From positions 1 through 47,898 of the forward strand of contig CALMQS010000082.1 in the NCBI GenBank assembly GCA_937871285.1: a stretch of DNA of 47,898 nt. The letters are read 5' to 3'. Positions 16,142 through 25,900 of this stretch are shown piece after piece (the stretch's first letter is position 1; each line of letters starts with the position of its first letter). This DNA comes from an uncultured Sphingobacteriales bacterium. GTDB lineage: Bacteria; Bacteroidota; Bacteroidia; Chitinophagales; Chitinophagaceae. The notes under the pieces are model-generated. The model was not told the origin of the DNA. It was given only the letters and a program-made list of their open reading frames with translations, and did no database searches. The position numbers and the translations under genes are program-made.

Positions 16142-17389
16142 ATGAAAACACAATCATTCGGTGTTTGCTTCCTTATCAGAAAATGTAAGGCCGACAAAAA
16201 AAAAGCAGACATTTATGTACGCATTACAGTAGACGGAGAAGAAAAAGAATGCTCAACCAAAGAACAAATTGATGCATCCAGTTGGAACAGTCAAAAAGGG
16301 ATTGAAAAAGGCAATAGCATCGCTGTTAAGTCCATCAACGATCACCTGGAAAACATCAGGCTCACCATTAAAGACAAGTACCGCAAACTGCAGGATGCCG
16401 CTGAACTTGTCAGCGCACAATCCGTCAAAGATGCTTACCTGGGGATACAGAGCAGTCTAAAGGGCCATAAGTTGAAAGAACTCATGACATACTACAAGAA
16501 AATCTGGGAACACAAATTGAAAAACGGCGGGTTCAAAAATTACAAAACCACCATTAAATATGTTGAATTATTTCTCTACAGTAAATATCCTTCAGGTGAT
16601 GTTTATCTCTCGCAGGTAAACGGCCGGTTCGCCACCGACTTCGAACATTTCATACGCACTACGCCTATCAAAGAGTATAATCCCTGCAAGGGCAATGGAG
16701 TGGGAAAACACATCTAGCGATTTAAGCGGATATTGAACTGGGCAACCGATGTTTTGAAATGGATGAAGGAAAACCAGTGTGAAAAATATAGCTGTCCGCT
16801 GAAAAAAAGCAAACGAAAGAAACTCGATATCCAGGAACTCGTCGCACTGGAAACCAAACATCTTACCAGTGTATCCCTGAATACTATAAGGGAGATATTT
16901 CTTTATAGCTGCTATACGGGGCTTGCATTTGTAGATGCGATGGTCCTGGCAGAAGGCGATTTTGAATGGGACATTAATGGGACGGTATGGTGCAAAATAT
17001 ACCGTACTAAGTCCGACGAACTGTGTGCTGTTCCCATTCTGAAATCCGCCGCTGCGATCCTACAAAAATATCGAAACGATGCAAAAGAAAAAGGACGCAC
17101 CACTATTTTTCCTAAGTTCACCAATCAATACGTCAACGAATCACTGAAAATAATTCAGCAGGCATGTGAAATTAATACCTACCTCACATTTCACGTTGCC
17201 CGGCATACCTTCGGTAAAACGGTACCTTTGAAAAACGGTATTCCATTGGAAACCGTTCAAATGATGATGGGGCATACAAAGATTTCGACAACACAAATTT
17301 ATGCGGACGTGGATGAAGAAAAGATTATGGAGGATCTGATCCATAAAACATGGATTTTAAAACTTGATCCGTTTTATCATATAGAGTAG
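16142..17389 (+). pseudogene. Tyrosine recombinase (integrase) interrupted by one TAG codon
   Basis: One continuous frame of about 415 codons is broken by TAG at 16715-16717. The first part (191 residues) has the arm-binding and SAM-like core-binding domains. The second part, starting RFKRILNWATDVLKWM directly after the stop, has the catalytic domain with CYTGLAFVD, HVARHTF (HxxR), MMGHTKISTTQIYAD and the Tyr nucleophile in TTQIY. Full length would match Bacteroidota site-specific integrases. The stop probably replaced CAG (KHI-Q-RFKR). The TTG at 16733 could restart only the catalytic half, which would lack DNA-binding domains. It is most likely inactive. Confidence 0.88.
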
Positions 17390-17511
17390 CTACGTACATT
17401 CAGATTGTATTACTCCCGGTGTTATGCTCAACTTCGATGCTCCCTGGGTCGAAGATCAGGAAATTTGGGAAGGTTAAAACCGAAATCGCATCAATATTCG
17501 TTTTATGGGGA

Positions 17512-17748
17512 TTAAAAACGAGGGTTTTCATCTAATTCATCCAGGTGGTCTTCAAGACGTTTCTTTAGCTGATCTATAAAATTGGTTCTGCTCTTTTTGC
17601 GTATTCGTATTTCCTGGATAGCCCTGTACATATTTCCTGCATCCACATTCAGCCAGTTTGCAAAAAAACGAGCTATTCCCTTTAGTTGTGTACGAAAATC
17701 GGGGTACCCTCTTGTTATTTTTTCTAAAAATGAATAATTTTGGTGCTT
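17512..17748 (-). pseudogene. RteC C-terminal remnant (conjugative-transposon regulator)
   Basis: A minus-strand frame from an in-frame TGA at 17749-17751 to the TAA at 17512-17514 reads about 78 codons. It includes NYSFLEKITRGYPDFRTQL, FFANWLNVDAGNMYRAIQ and IRKKSRTNFIDQLKKRLE. The YRxIxxxRxRKKxRTxFIDxLKxxL pattern is the C-terminal helix-turn-helix end of RteC proteins, which control excision of CTnDOT-like elements. The N-terminal two thirds are missing; the acyl-CoA dehydrogenase gene begins there on the other strand. A 66-codon ATG frame on the same strand is an out-of-frame shadow. I read this as a truncated relic of an integrative element. Confidence 0.75.
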
Positions 17749-17777
17749 TCATAAACTTCTTCTTTTATTGAGATGCA

Positions 17778-19301
17778 ATGGAAAGAAACAATGATGATTT
17801 TGCGGCGTTTATCTCCATATTCAGACATGCTCTAAAAAGGGTATTCCACGAACAAAACGACATCAATGAATTAAGCCTTGAACGAGGACTTCCCCCGCAC
17901 ATCTGGTCAGGTATTATGGACGCTGCGCCGCTTTCAGTGGCCATCCCCAGGGAATATGGAGGAAGAGGCTGCATTGTAAAGGAATGTCTCAGTCTTCTGT
18001 CTGCGGCATCTTATGAATCATTGCCTTTGTCGCTCACTTTCGGCATCAACATTGCCTTATTCCTGGAACCTCTGGCAAAGTATGGGCATACATCGCTAAA
18101 GCAGGGGATTTTACCCCAATTCGTCAGGGAACAGCGTATGGGCGGGCTGATGATCACCGAACCTGAATTCGGGAGTGATGCATTAAACATGAAAACATTC
18201 TACAGAATTACCGGCGATGGCTATGCGATAAAAGGACACAAACATTGGCAGGGATTGACCGGGCAGGCTGATTATTGGCTGGTGACAGCAAGGAAAGACC
18301 TCGGCAATGGTGAGTTGGCCAGGGATGTGGACTTTTTCTTAACCGACAATGCGGTGGCGCAACAGCATATCAGGGTAGAAGCATTATACAACAATCTTGG
18401 CCTTTACATGATTCCCTACGGCCTTAACAATATTGATATTAGCGTACCGGAAAACCACAGGCTCCGGCCCGAAAGTACCGGTATCAAGATGATGCTCGAC
18501 ATTCTCCACCGAAGCAGGATGCAATTTCCGGGAATGGGAATGGGGTTTATACAACGTATGCTTGATGAGGCGTTGTGGCACTGCACAAACCGGGTAGTAG
18601 GTGCGGGAAATTTGTTGACGCTGGATTCTGTACAGTTCCAGCTATCGAGGATACAAACAGCCTTTACACTCTGTTCGGGAATGTGTGCAAGAAGCAGTGA
18701 GATCAGCGGTATTGAACATAACCTTGCCCAGGAAGGGTTGGAGGCCAACAGTATGAAAGCGCTTGTAACCGATTTGATGCAGGAATCGGCCCAGCTCTGC
18801 CTCCAGGTATCCGGCGCCAACGGATATCGTATCAGCCATATAGCGGGCAGGGGAATCGTGGACAGTAGGCCATTCCAGATATTTGAAGGTTCTAATGAAA
18901 TGCTCTACACACAGATAGCAGAAATGTTACTGAAGAGAATGAAAAAACAAAAAGAAGCAAACCTTTATACTTTCCTTTCCGGATTTGAGCTGACAAGCCG
19001 CTCCGCTCTCCATTTCAGCCACCATCTGCGGTTAGAACTCAACGCGAATATTTCGCAAAGGAGATTAGTGGATCTGGGTAAAATCATTGCACGGCTTATC
19101 TGCGTACAATATGTGCTGGCGCTTCAGGAAAAAGGATTTCGGAAAGAACTTGCCGAAGGCTGCCTCTTGAATATCCGGATGGATATTGCTCATTTAGCCT
19201 CGAACTTTTCAATTAACGACCATGCCGTTTTGATCACGGAGTACGAGGCTGATAGTAACTGGGTGGATTTTACAGAGACACACAATACGAATACCAGGTG
19301 A
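17778..19301 (+). CDS. Acyl-CoA dehydrogenase family protein
   Basis: This 507-residue cytoplasmic flavoprotein has an N-terminal helical domain with IPREYGGRG, the middle strand domain with the FAD-contact MITEPEFGSDALN, and the C-terminal helical domain with FQIFE370-GSNEMLY. The Glu there is in the family's usual catalytic-base region. Classic members are about 380-400 residues; this one has about 100 extra residues after the catalytic domain, helical and of unknown role. No beta-oxidation genes lie nearby, so the substrate cannot be named. The start sits directly beside the truncated rteC remnant. It converges on the next gene with a 5-base gap. Confidence 0.82.
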   Translation: MERNNDDFAAFISIFRHALKRVFHEQNDINELSLERGLPPHIWSGIMDAAPLSVAIPREYGGRGCIVKECLSLLSAASYESLPLSLTFGINIALFLEPLAKYGHTSLKQGILPQFVREQRMGGLMITEPEFGSDALNMKTFYRITGDGYAIKGHKHWQGLTGQADYWLVTARKDLGNGELARDVDFFLTDNAVAQQHIRVEALYNNLGLYMIPYGLNNIDISVPENHRLRPESTGIKMMLDILHRSRMQFPGMGMGFIQRMLDEALWHCTNRVVGAGNLLTLDSVQFQLSRIQTAFTLCSGMCARSSEISGIEHNLAQEGLEANSMKALVTDLMQESAQLCLQVSGANGYRISHIAGRGIVDSRPFQIFEGSNEMLYTQIAEMLLKRMKKQKEANLYTFLSGFELTSRSALHFSHHLRLELNANISQRRLVDLGKIIARLICVQYVLALQEKGFRKELAEGCLLNIRMDIAHLASNFSINDHAVLITEYEADSNWVDFTETHNTNTR

Positions 19302-19306
19302 AGTAG

Positions 19307-20239
19307 CTACTTTCGTTTCTGTTCATTCATTATGCGTGTAATGCCTTCCTGGTAAATTGTACATTTAAAATCAGGAAATCTCTTTTTAAATTTTTCGGAG
19401 ATAAAGATGTTGTCATATTTATAGCGTGGCAGCAGTTCCTGCAATTCCTTAGCCTGCCTGCTGAATAAACTCCCAAGTTTAAACATCCATATCTTTAAAA
19501 CAGTGTAATCGAACTGTTGCTGATAAACTTCTGAAGCGAGGTTTATCAGTGCTTTGTAAGTTAGCCTGTTGTCATCGCAGGGCAAATGCCAGGTTTGATT
19601 ATACGCATCCGGGGTATTGCCGATCAATGCCATGGCACGACTTGCATCGGGTGTCCAGATCAGCGTTCGTAAAGTATTATCTTTTAAAGGAACTTTCAGC
19701 TTTTTGTGCTGCCTGATGTTATCAAAAATTAAAGAATTGGTAATACTTTTCGTTTTACCCGGCCCATAAAATTCCGGCGCTCTGCAAATAACAGCTTCAA
19801 TGGTTTTGTTATTCATCTCGGCTAACAACATTGCTGTCATTTCAGCTCTTACTGTTGATTTTTGTCCAACAGGAACAAACGGGCTTTCCTCGGTTTGCGG
19901 CTCATCTGTTTTGGCATACATATACGTGTTATCGAAAAATACCAGCTTACATTGATGTTTTTTACAGGCATCTATTACATGCCGCATGATAACAGGAAAC
20001 TGTTCTGCCCACATTTGGGCGTTCATAGGCAACCCTACGGTCAAATAAGCAATATCGCTTCCTGCTACAGCTTTGCATGCTGCACCGGCATCTAAGAGGT
20101 TTGCAGCAAACAGTTCATCTGTGGCATTTACTTTTTTAGGGGTTCTGCTTACCAATCTGATGTCAGTGGTATAATTGCTGTGTAATTCTCTTGCCAATTC
20201 CTCAGCTATCTGGCCGTTTGCTCCCAGTATTGTTTGCAT
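19307..20239 (-). CDS. NAD(P)-binding epimerase/dehydratase-like protein (atypical extended SDR)
   Basis: This 310-residue protein starts with a Rossmann nucleotide loop, GANGQIAEEL (about 6-15), preceded by only five residues. It continues with VSRTPKK after the second strand and TYMYAK as the YxxxK-like site. APEFYGPG in the middle is typical of NAD-dependent epimerases and NmrA-like atypical SDRs. There is no signal peptide. Substrate is unknown: the family covers sugar-nucleotide epimerases and quinone or redox sensors. It is transcribed alone, with about 108 bases to the amidohydrolase gene upstream on the same strand. Confidence 0.8.
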   Translation of the reverse strand: MQTILGANGQIAEELARELHSNYTTDIRLVSRTPKKVNATDELFAANLLDAGAACKAVAGSDIAYLTVGLPMNAQMWAEQFPVIMRHVIDACKKHQCKLVFFDNTYMYAKTDEPQTEESPFVPVGQKSTVRAEMTAMLLAEMNNKTIEAVICRAPEFYGPGKTKSITNSLIFDNIRQHKKLKVPLKDNTLRTLIWTPDASRAMALIGNTPDAYNQTWHLPCDDNRLTYKALINLASEVYQQQFDYTVLKIWMFKLGSLFSRQAKELQELLPRYKYDNIFISEKFKKRFPDFKCTIYQEGITRIMNEQKRK

Positions 20240-20347
20240 ATCGTTTATTTACTCAAAGCAAATTATCCAATAATTATATCCGCATTTTCCGTGTCCAACA
20301 AATTGAATTCTTCCGTTGGTGGCAGTATTTTGTGTAATTAAGCTGTC

Positions 20348-21688
20348 TTATTGATTTTGCAACAGGTTCTTATACAGCTTCCCGCTTTTTATAATCACCA
20401 GGAATTTTTTTTCCGGGTCTGCAACTATTGACAGATCCCGCAGGGGATCACCGTCCACCAGTAACAGATCAGCAAGCGCTCCTTTTTCAATTACGCCTAA
20501 TTTACCCCGATAAGGACTTCTCAAACCGGAGAGTTGCAAAAGTTGCGCATTGTCGTGGGTGACCATTTTAAGAATTTCAGCATTGGTAAACCATTTCTGC
20601 AAACGGAGAATATAAGCGTTTTGCTGATCATTTAAATCCGGCTCAAAAAGAAAATCGGTACCCCAGGCTAATTTCACTTTATAGCGTTTCGCCAAAGACC
20701 ATACCTTTTCCTGCCCTTCCAGTACAATTTTACGTTTTTGCTTCCTGAGCTCCGCCATATCCGGTGTACTATCCCTCAGGTACTGAAGACTTAACCATAT
20801 CTTTTTTTGAACCATTAACTGCAAAGTTTTTTCATCCAGGAGCTGACCATGTTCTATGCATTTTACTCCTGCTTCAATGGCACGTTGAACGGCTCTGGGC
20901 GTGTAGGCATGTACGGCTACATAAGTACCCCAATCTTCCGCAGCTTCTACTGCCGCTTTCATCTCATCTAATGTATATTGTGTAACGTCTACAGGATCAA
21001 ATGCAGATGATGTGCCGCCACCGGCCATCAGCTTTATCTGGCTTGCCCCGAACCGCAGGTTTTCCCGAACAGCCGTTAACACTTCATCGCGGCCATCAGC
21101 TATAAAAGTGGCATTAAGCTTCTCAGCCCTGGAAGGTTCTCCGAAAAATCGCCGCGACCGCTCATCAGGCGTCCTGAAATCTCCGTGCCCGGAGGTCTGG
21201 CTAATAGTGGCCCCGGAAGGCCATATCCTGGGGCCTTTTATCTTTTCAGCGTCAATAGCCGCCTTTAGCGGAAAGACCGGCCCTCCTGCATCTCTCACAC
21301 TGGTGAAGCCCCTCATCAGCATTTTTTCTGCTGAAACACTCACCTTTTCCATTAATGTTTTTTCTGAAAAACCGGGAGACATCATCTCCTGCATGGTAAG
21401 CGCACCGAAAGTCATATGTACATGCACATCAATCAGCCCGGGCATAAGGGTCTTTCCTTCACCATTTATTTTTAGCACATGCTGCTCCACAGCAATAGGA
21501 GCAGCGCTGATTTTTTGGATGGTATCTTTTGAAATCAATACATTAACACGCGGTGTAAGTACCTGTGATTTCCCATCAAATACTCTGACGTCCTCCAGCA
21601 ATATCTGCCCCTGGTTAACTTGCTGGGCCCGTGCCGGGAGCACAGCCCCCGTAAAAAGTAGCAGCGTTAAAAAAATCGATGCCTGCAT
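20348..21688 (-). CDS. Exported metal-dependent amidohydrolase (imidazolonepropionase/prolidase-like)
   Basis: This 446-residue protein has a signal peptide (about 1-21, PARAQ) and the amidohydrolase TIM-barrel. Metal-site motifs are H89-V-H91 in LIDVHVHMTF, His in VAVHAYTPRA, His in CIEHGQ, and the late Asp in AWGTDFLFEP. The C-terminal GVIEKGALADLLLVDGDPL is the usual return strand of the small beta domain. Related exported enzymes cleave dipeptides such as Xaa-Pro or cyclic amides; the exact substrate cannot be told. It is followed, on the same strand, by the epimerase-like gene after 108 bases. Confidence 0.85.
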   Translation of the reverse strand: MQASIFLTLLLFTGAVLPARAQQVNQGQILLEDVRVFDGKSQVLTPRVNVLISKDTIQKISAAPIAVEQHVLKINGEGKTLMPGLIDVHVHMTFGALTMQEMMSPGFSEKTLMEKVSVSAEKMLMRGFTSVRDAGGPVFPLKAAIDAEKIKGPRIWPSGATISQTSGHGDFRTPDERSRRFFGEPSRAEKLNATFIADGRDEVLTAVRENLRFGASQIKLMAGGGTSSAFDPVDVTQYTLDEMKAAVEAAEDWGTYVAVHAYTPRAVQRAIEAGVKCIEHGQLLDEKTLQLMVQKKIWLSLQYLRDSTPDMAELRKQKRKIVLEGQEKVWSLAKRYKVKLAWGTDFLFEPDLNDQQNAYILRLQKWFTNAEILKMVTHDNAQLLQLSGLRSPYRGKLGVIEKGALADLLLVDGDPLRDLSIVADPEKKFLVIIKSGKLYKNLLQNQ

Positions 21689-21996
21689 TGGAATAAAATT
21701 TATTTATATAAATGATAAAACGCTTTAACTACTTTGCTCAGTTTATCAGGGTAAAGAATTAATCATAGCCTTACATACAGATGATAATAGTTTTTGAGAA
21801 ATGAAGCTAAGATCTACTGGCCATAAGTTAGCAATTTTAGCTGACAACAGGCAACTTACAAATGAATAATATGCCAAAAGTAAAAGCAATGGGGAGCTGG
21901 ATTTTTTAATTATCTTGGTCTCAATCATAAAAAAAGATAGCAGCAATAGTTTGTTATGTCGTTAATTCGAACAATTTTTAAGTAAAGAGCCCTCTG
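21689..21996. other. Intergenic region of 308 bases without recognised features
   Basis: The space separates the divergent amidohydrolase and small membrane protein genes, so it should hold both promoters. I found no convincing TAnnTTTG pair and no stable hairpin. A 66-codon minus-strand frame at 21746-21946 has no recognisable features, and I do not call it a gene. Confidence 0.3.
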
Positions 21997-22320
21997 ATGG
22001 AAAAAGATCCGCTTTTTAAATTCAGGCAGCCACTGGTAACAGCCGCAGGCATTATATTGGGATTCGTTTTAAATTTCGCCACTGAATTAGTTAAACGCGA
22101 CAGCAAAAATGACAGAATGGTGCTGCTGATCATATTTTCTACCCTGGTAGGTATCGTATTGCTGATTACCGCCCTATACCGGATATTAAACAACAGGTAC
22201 AATAATGATAAGGCAGACACCTATTATAGAAAGACCCTGAATATTTTTCTTACCGGGGTAATTTTCTCTTTTTTGGGCGGATTACTAAAAATGGTTCACA
22301 CGCTATTTCTTGCACAATAG
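21997..22320 (+). CDS. Small integral membrane protein (unknown function)
   Basis: This 107-residue protein is mostly hydrophobic with three likely membrane helices at about 13-30, 42-62 and 82-103. Charged loops (ELVKRDSKNDR and NNRYNNDKADTYYRK) separate them. I recognise no domain. The long intact frame, ATG start and clear topology support a real gene. Downstream and convergent lies the hmgA/hppD scar, so its 3' neighbour has been rearranged. Confidence 0.6.
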   Translation: MEKDPLFKFRQPLVTAAGIILGFVLNFATELVKRDSKNDRMVLLIIFSTLVGIVLLITALYRILNNRYNNDKADTYYRKTLNIFLTGVIFSFLGGLLKMVHTLFLAQ

Positions 22321-22337
22321 CAAATTTACTAGTTTCA

Positions 22338-22718
22338 ATCGTGTATCGAAAAAGTAAAGGGATAACAGCAGCCGTCCCATCACACCACATCAAAGAGATG
22401 CGTAGCGTAATGCAGGCTGTATAAATATCCCTGCTTTTTTACTTTGATCAGAAAATCTCCCTTTTCCTCATGGGTAACGAGCTCTTTTGGCCCGTGGATA
22501 TCCCTTTCGCAGTAAGGCGCATGTTCGAGCAACTGCCCGTAGAGACTCAGGTAACGTTTGGGAAAACGGATGGGACTGAAAGACTCCATGATCAGCAAAC
22601 GGTTACGGATATCCGAAAATTCAACCTGGTATATCACTCCTCTGGGTATGATGATATAATCGCCATAGCCGAAAGAAAGATCACCATACATCGTATGCAG
22701 GATACCGCTGCCTTCATG
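22338..22718 (-). pseudogene. hmgA: Homogentisate 1,2-dioxygenase internal fragment
   Basis: The frame reads HEGSGILHTMYGDLSFGYGD, then IIPRGVIYQ, then LLEHAPYCERDIHGPKELVT and EEKGDFLIKVKKQGYLY. These are conserved HmgA core segments covering the region before the metal-site His residues. After HLFDVV a TGA stands where the family has Gly (GGA to TGA), and the same frame continues WDGCCYPFTFSIHD before another stop. Both ends of the gene are missing. Intact HmgA opens the homogentisate ring in tyrosine breakdown; this fragment cannot. Confidence 0.85.
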
Positions 22719-22719
22719 C

Positions 22720-22869
22720 GGCATAAGCCAAAGATTGAAAACCAAAAGCTGTTTTATAATAATACGCCGCCTGTTTGGCGTTGCCAGTATACAGTTCGAT
22801 ATGGTCTGTACCGGACAGGATGATTTCCTCCGGCACTGCAGGAGTTGCCTCCATAGCAAAACGGTTCAT
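22720..22869 (-). pseudogene. hppD: 4-Hydroxyphenylpyruvate dioxygenase 5' fragment
   Basis: From the ATG at 22869 the frame reads MNRFAMEATPAVPEEIILSG and then TDHIELYTGNAKQAAYYYKT and AFGFQSLAYA. This is the typical start of Bacteroidota HppD (DHIEFYVGNAKQAA-type motif). It ends after about 50 codons, where the sequence switches to the hmgA core in another frame. About 330 codons of hppD and the 5' part of hmgA are gone, which suggests one internal deletion in an hppD-hmgA pair. Confidence 0.83.
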
Positions 22870-22965
22870 ATAACAAGTAAATGAGCGTGAAAAAAAATGA
22901 TAAGGAAATGCAAAGCAGAAATCCCGGCAGTTATACAACCACCGGGACTAAAATAAAGTTACTTG

Positions 22966-25900
22966 CTATACGGTAACACCGCCAACTAAGTGAGGCTCAT
23001 GCCCGTTCTGCTGAATCATTTGCTCTTCCCTGTAAGGCTGCACCATAAGTTCCGCAACAGGCTGTGGTTTTTTTCCTTTGGTAACCCTTCTTATTATACC
23101 ATCAAAGGCAGCGTACATTACAGGCACAATTATAAGCGTTAAGAAAAGAGAGCTCAGCAACCCGCCTATGATCACCCATGCCAGGCCATTCTTCCATTCT
23201 GCACCTGCGCCACTGGCCAGCGCTATCGGCAGCATTCCTATTACCATTGCTATGGTGGTCATTAAAATAGGACGTAACCTGGCATGATTGGCATCTATCA
23301 ATGCATGATAGGTACTTTGACCTTCTGCCTTACGCTGGTTGGTAAAGTCAACCAGTATAATAGCATTTTTAGCCACCAAACCAATCAGCATGATCAACCC
23401 TAAAATGGTAAACAGGTTTAAAGAATTATTGGTAAGCGCCAGCGCCAGCAGGGCGCCGATAATAGCCAGTGGAATGGAAAACAATACCACTAACGGGTAA
23501 ACGAAACTGTTGTATAAAACCACCATAATAAAATATACTAAAAATATGGCTGCTACCAGGGCAATTCCCATCGAGCCAAAACCTTCGCTCTGGTTCTCCA
23601 TATCCCCGCTCCATACATAACTCACCCCTGCAGGCCGCTCAAGTTTATCTAATGCAGCCTGCCACTCAGCGGCAACAGTACCGGTTGGCCTGCCCACCGT
23701 TTGCGCTTCCACGGTTACCGAAGTGCTCTTGTCCCTTCTTTCCAACTGGCTGGGACCCGAACCCTCCTTTACACTGGCAAATTGCTCTAAGCGTACCTGG
23801 TTTCCTTTATCATTAATAAAAAGCAAATGCTTAACATCCTGAATATTTTTACGGTCAAAGCTCCCGTAACGGATATTAATATCATACTCGTATTCTCCCT
23901 GCCTGAACTTACTATCAGTATTGCCGCTAAAAGCTGTTTGCATGGTAGCGCCCACCGTAGAAAGGGTAAGCCCCAACGCAGCCATTTTATCACGGTCTAC
24001 CTGCACTTCAATTTCAGGATTGCCCGCTTCTACAGATAATTTCATTTCCGTAGCACCCTTAATCATTTTCAGTTCATCCATTGCCTGGTTGGCATATACC
24101 ATGATATTGCTAAGCTCCGGCCCGGTAACCACCAATGCCAGTGGCGCCCGTTCCGCCGACCCCAGTATGCTTACAGGCACTGTTTTTACTTTGGCCCCAA
24201 CAAGTACCGGCTCCAGTTCCATTTTCATTTTTGCAGCATATATATTGGCATCGTCTGCCCGCTCATTTTTGGGTACTAACTGCACAGCGATCTCCGACTT
24301 ATAAGGAGTGGCCTGTGTGCCGCCCATACCATCGCTGGATTGTCCCACTGTTGTAATCAACCGTATGATCTCCTTTCTACCGCTCAGGTAATTCTCTGCC
24401 TTTTGCGTTAACGCATTGGTTTGTTCAATGGAAGCATCTTTCGGTAATTCTATCTGTACCAAAAATTCACCCCTGTCGCTCTTGGCAAAAAATTCTGCCC
24501 CAATAAATCCGCCACCCACCAGGCCAAAGGAAGCGATCAGCAAACCAAACACCAGTGCAAGCGTGGTTTTTTTATGCGCAAGACTCCATTTTAATATGCC
24601 TGTTACCCAGTGGGTAAACTTTTCTAACCCGCTTTCAAACGCGAGTATAATTCTCCCAAAGAAGTTTTTACCGGTAATTTTTTCCAGCTTTCCAAAACGG
24701 GATGACAACCAGGGAACAATGGTAAAAGATGTGGCCAGAGAAAGCAGGGTGGCAATAGCTACGGTTACACAAAATTCTTTTAATATATCCGCCGCCAGCC
24801 CCGAGCTGAGCGCTATAGGTAAAAACACCACCACAATTACCAGCGTAATGGCAGTAACGGTAAAGCCTATCTCCTTTGTGGCATCATACGCTGCCCTTAC
24901 CCTGTTCTTACCCATTTCCATGTGGCGGTATATATTTTCCAGCACCACAATAGCGTCATCCACCAATATACCTACCACCAGCGAAAGCGCCAGCAACGAC
25001 ATCAGGTTGAGCGAATAACCCAGCAGGTACATGCCAATAAACGTTGCGATCAGTGATACAGGAATCGCTACCATCACGATCAGCGCGTTTCTTACACTAT
25101 GCAAAAAGAATAACATTACAAAAGCTACCAGTATAATAGCCAATACCAGGTCGAATATTACCGCATTGGCCGATTCCAGGGTATAATCAGAACTATCGTT
25201 GGCAACCGACATCGTTAGCCCCGACTGCTGATAATCGCTCTGCAGTTTTGTAATACTTTCTTTAATTAATTTGCTCACGGCTACAGCATTGGCATCCGAC
25301 TGTTTGATTACCTGCAGGGCAATAGCGCTCTGCTGGTTTACACGGGCAATTTTTTCAATATCCTTTTGCGCGTCCTGCACATCTGCCACCTGGCTTAAAC
25401 GGATCTGCGCTCCCTGTTTACCGGTGGCCACCACAAGGTTCCTTAATTCATCAACCGACTGGTATTTACCGGATAAGCGGATCAGTATATCGCTCTCCCT
25501 CGTTTGTACGCTACCGGTAGGGAAGTCGAGGTTGGCGGAAAGCACCGCGTTCTGCACCTGCAATAACGATAACCCATACCCCTCTAATTTGGCGGCATCT
25601 ACGCTTACCTGTATCTCCCTTTCCTGTCCGCCAATTAAATTAATCCTGGCAACACCGGGCACCCTCGACAAAACCGGGGCAATCCGCTTATCCATCAGAT
25701 CAAAAAAATCGGTTTCATTCAGGCCGGAAGAAGCGGAAAGGGTCATCACCGGTAAATCATCAAGCGAAAACTTATTCAGGGAAGGAGGATCTACGTTATC
25801 CGGCAAATCCTTTAAAATACTGTTTACTTTTCGTTGCGCGTCATTTAACGCATAGTCCACATCGGCCCCGCTGTTTAATGTAATGATGATAATGGACAGG

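Noticed and set aside
17552..17752. 66-codon minus-strand ATG frame
   Set aside because: It is out of frame with the clear RteC C-terminal sequence on the same strand, so it is a shadow.
21746..21946. 66-codon minus-strand frame in the gap beside the amidohydrolase
   Set aside because: Low complexity, no promoter or motif and no neighbour logic; likely chance.
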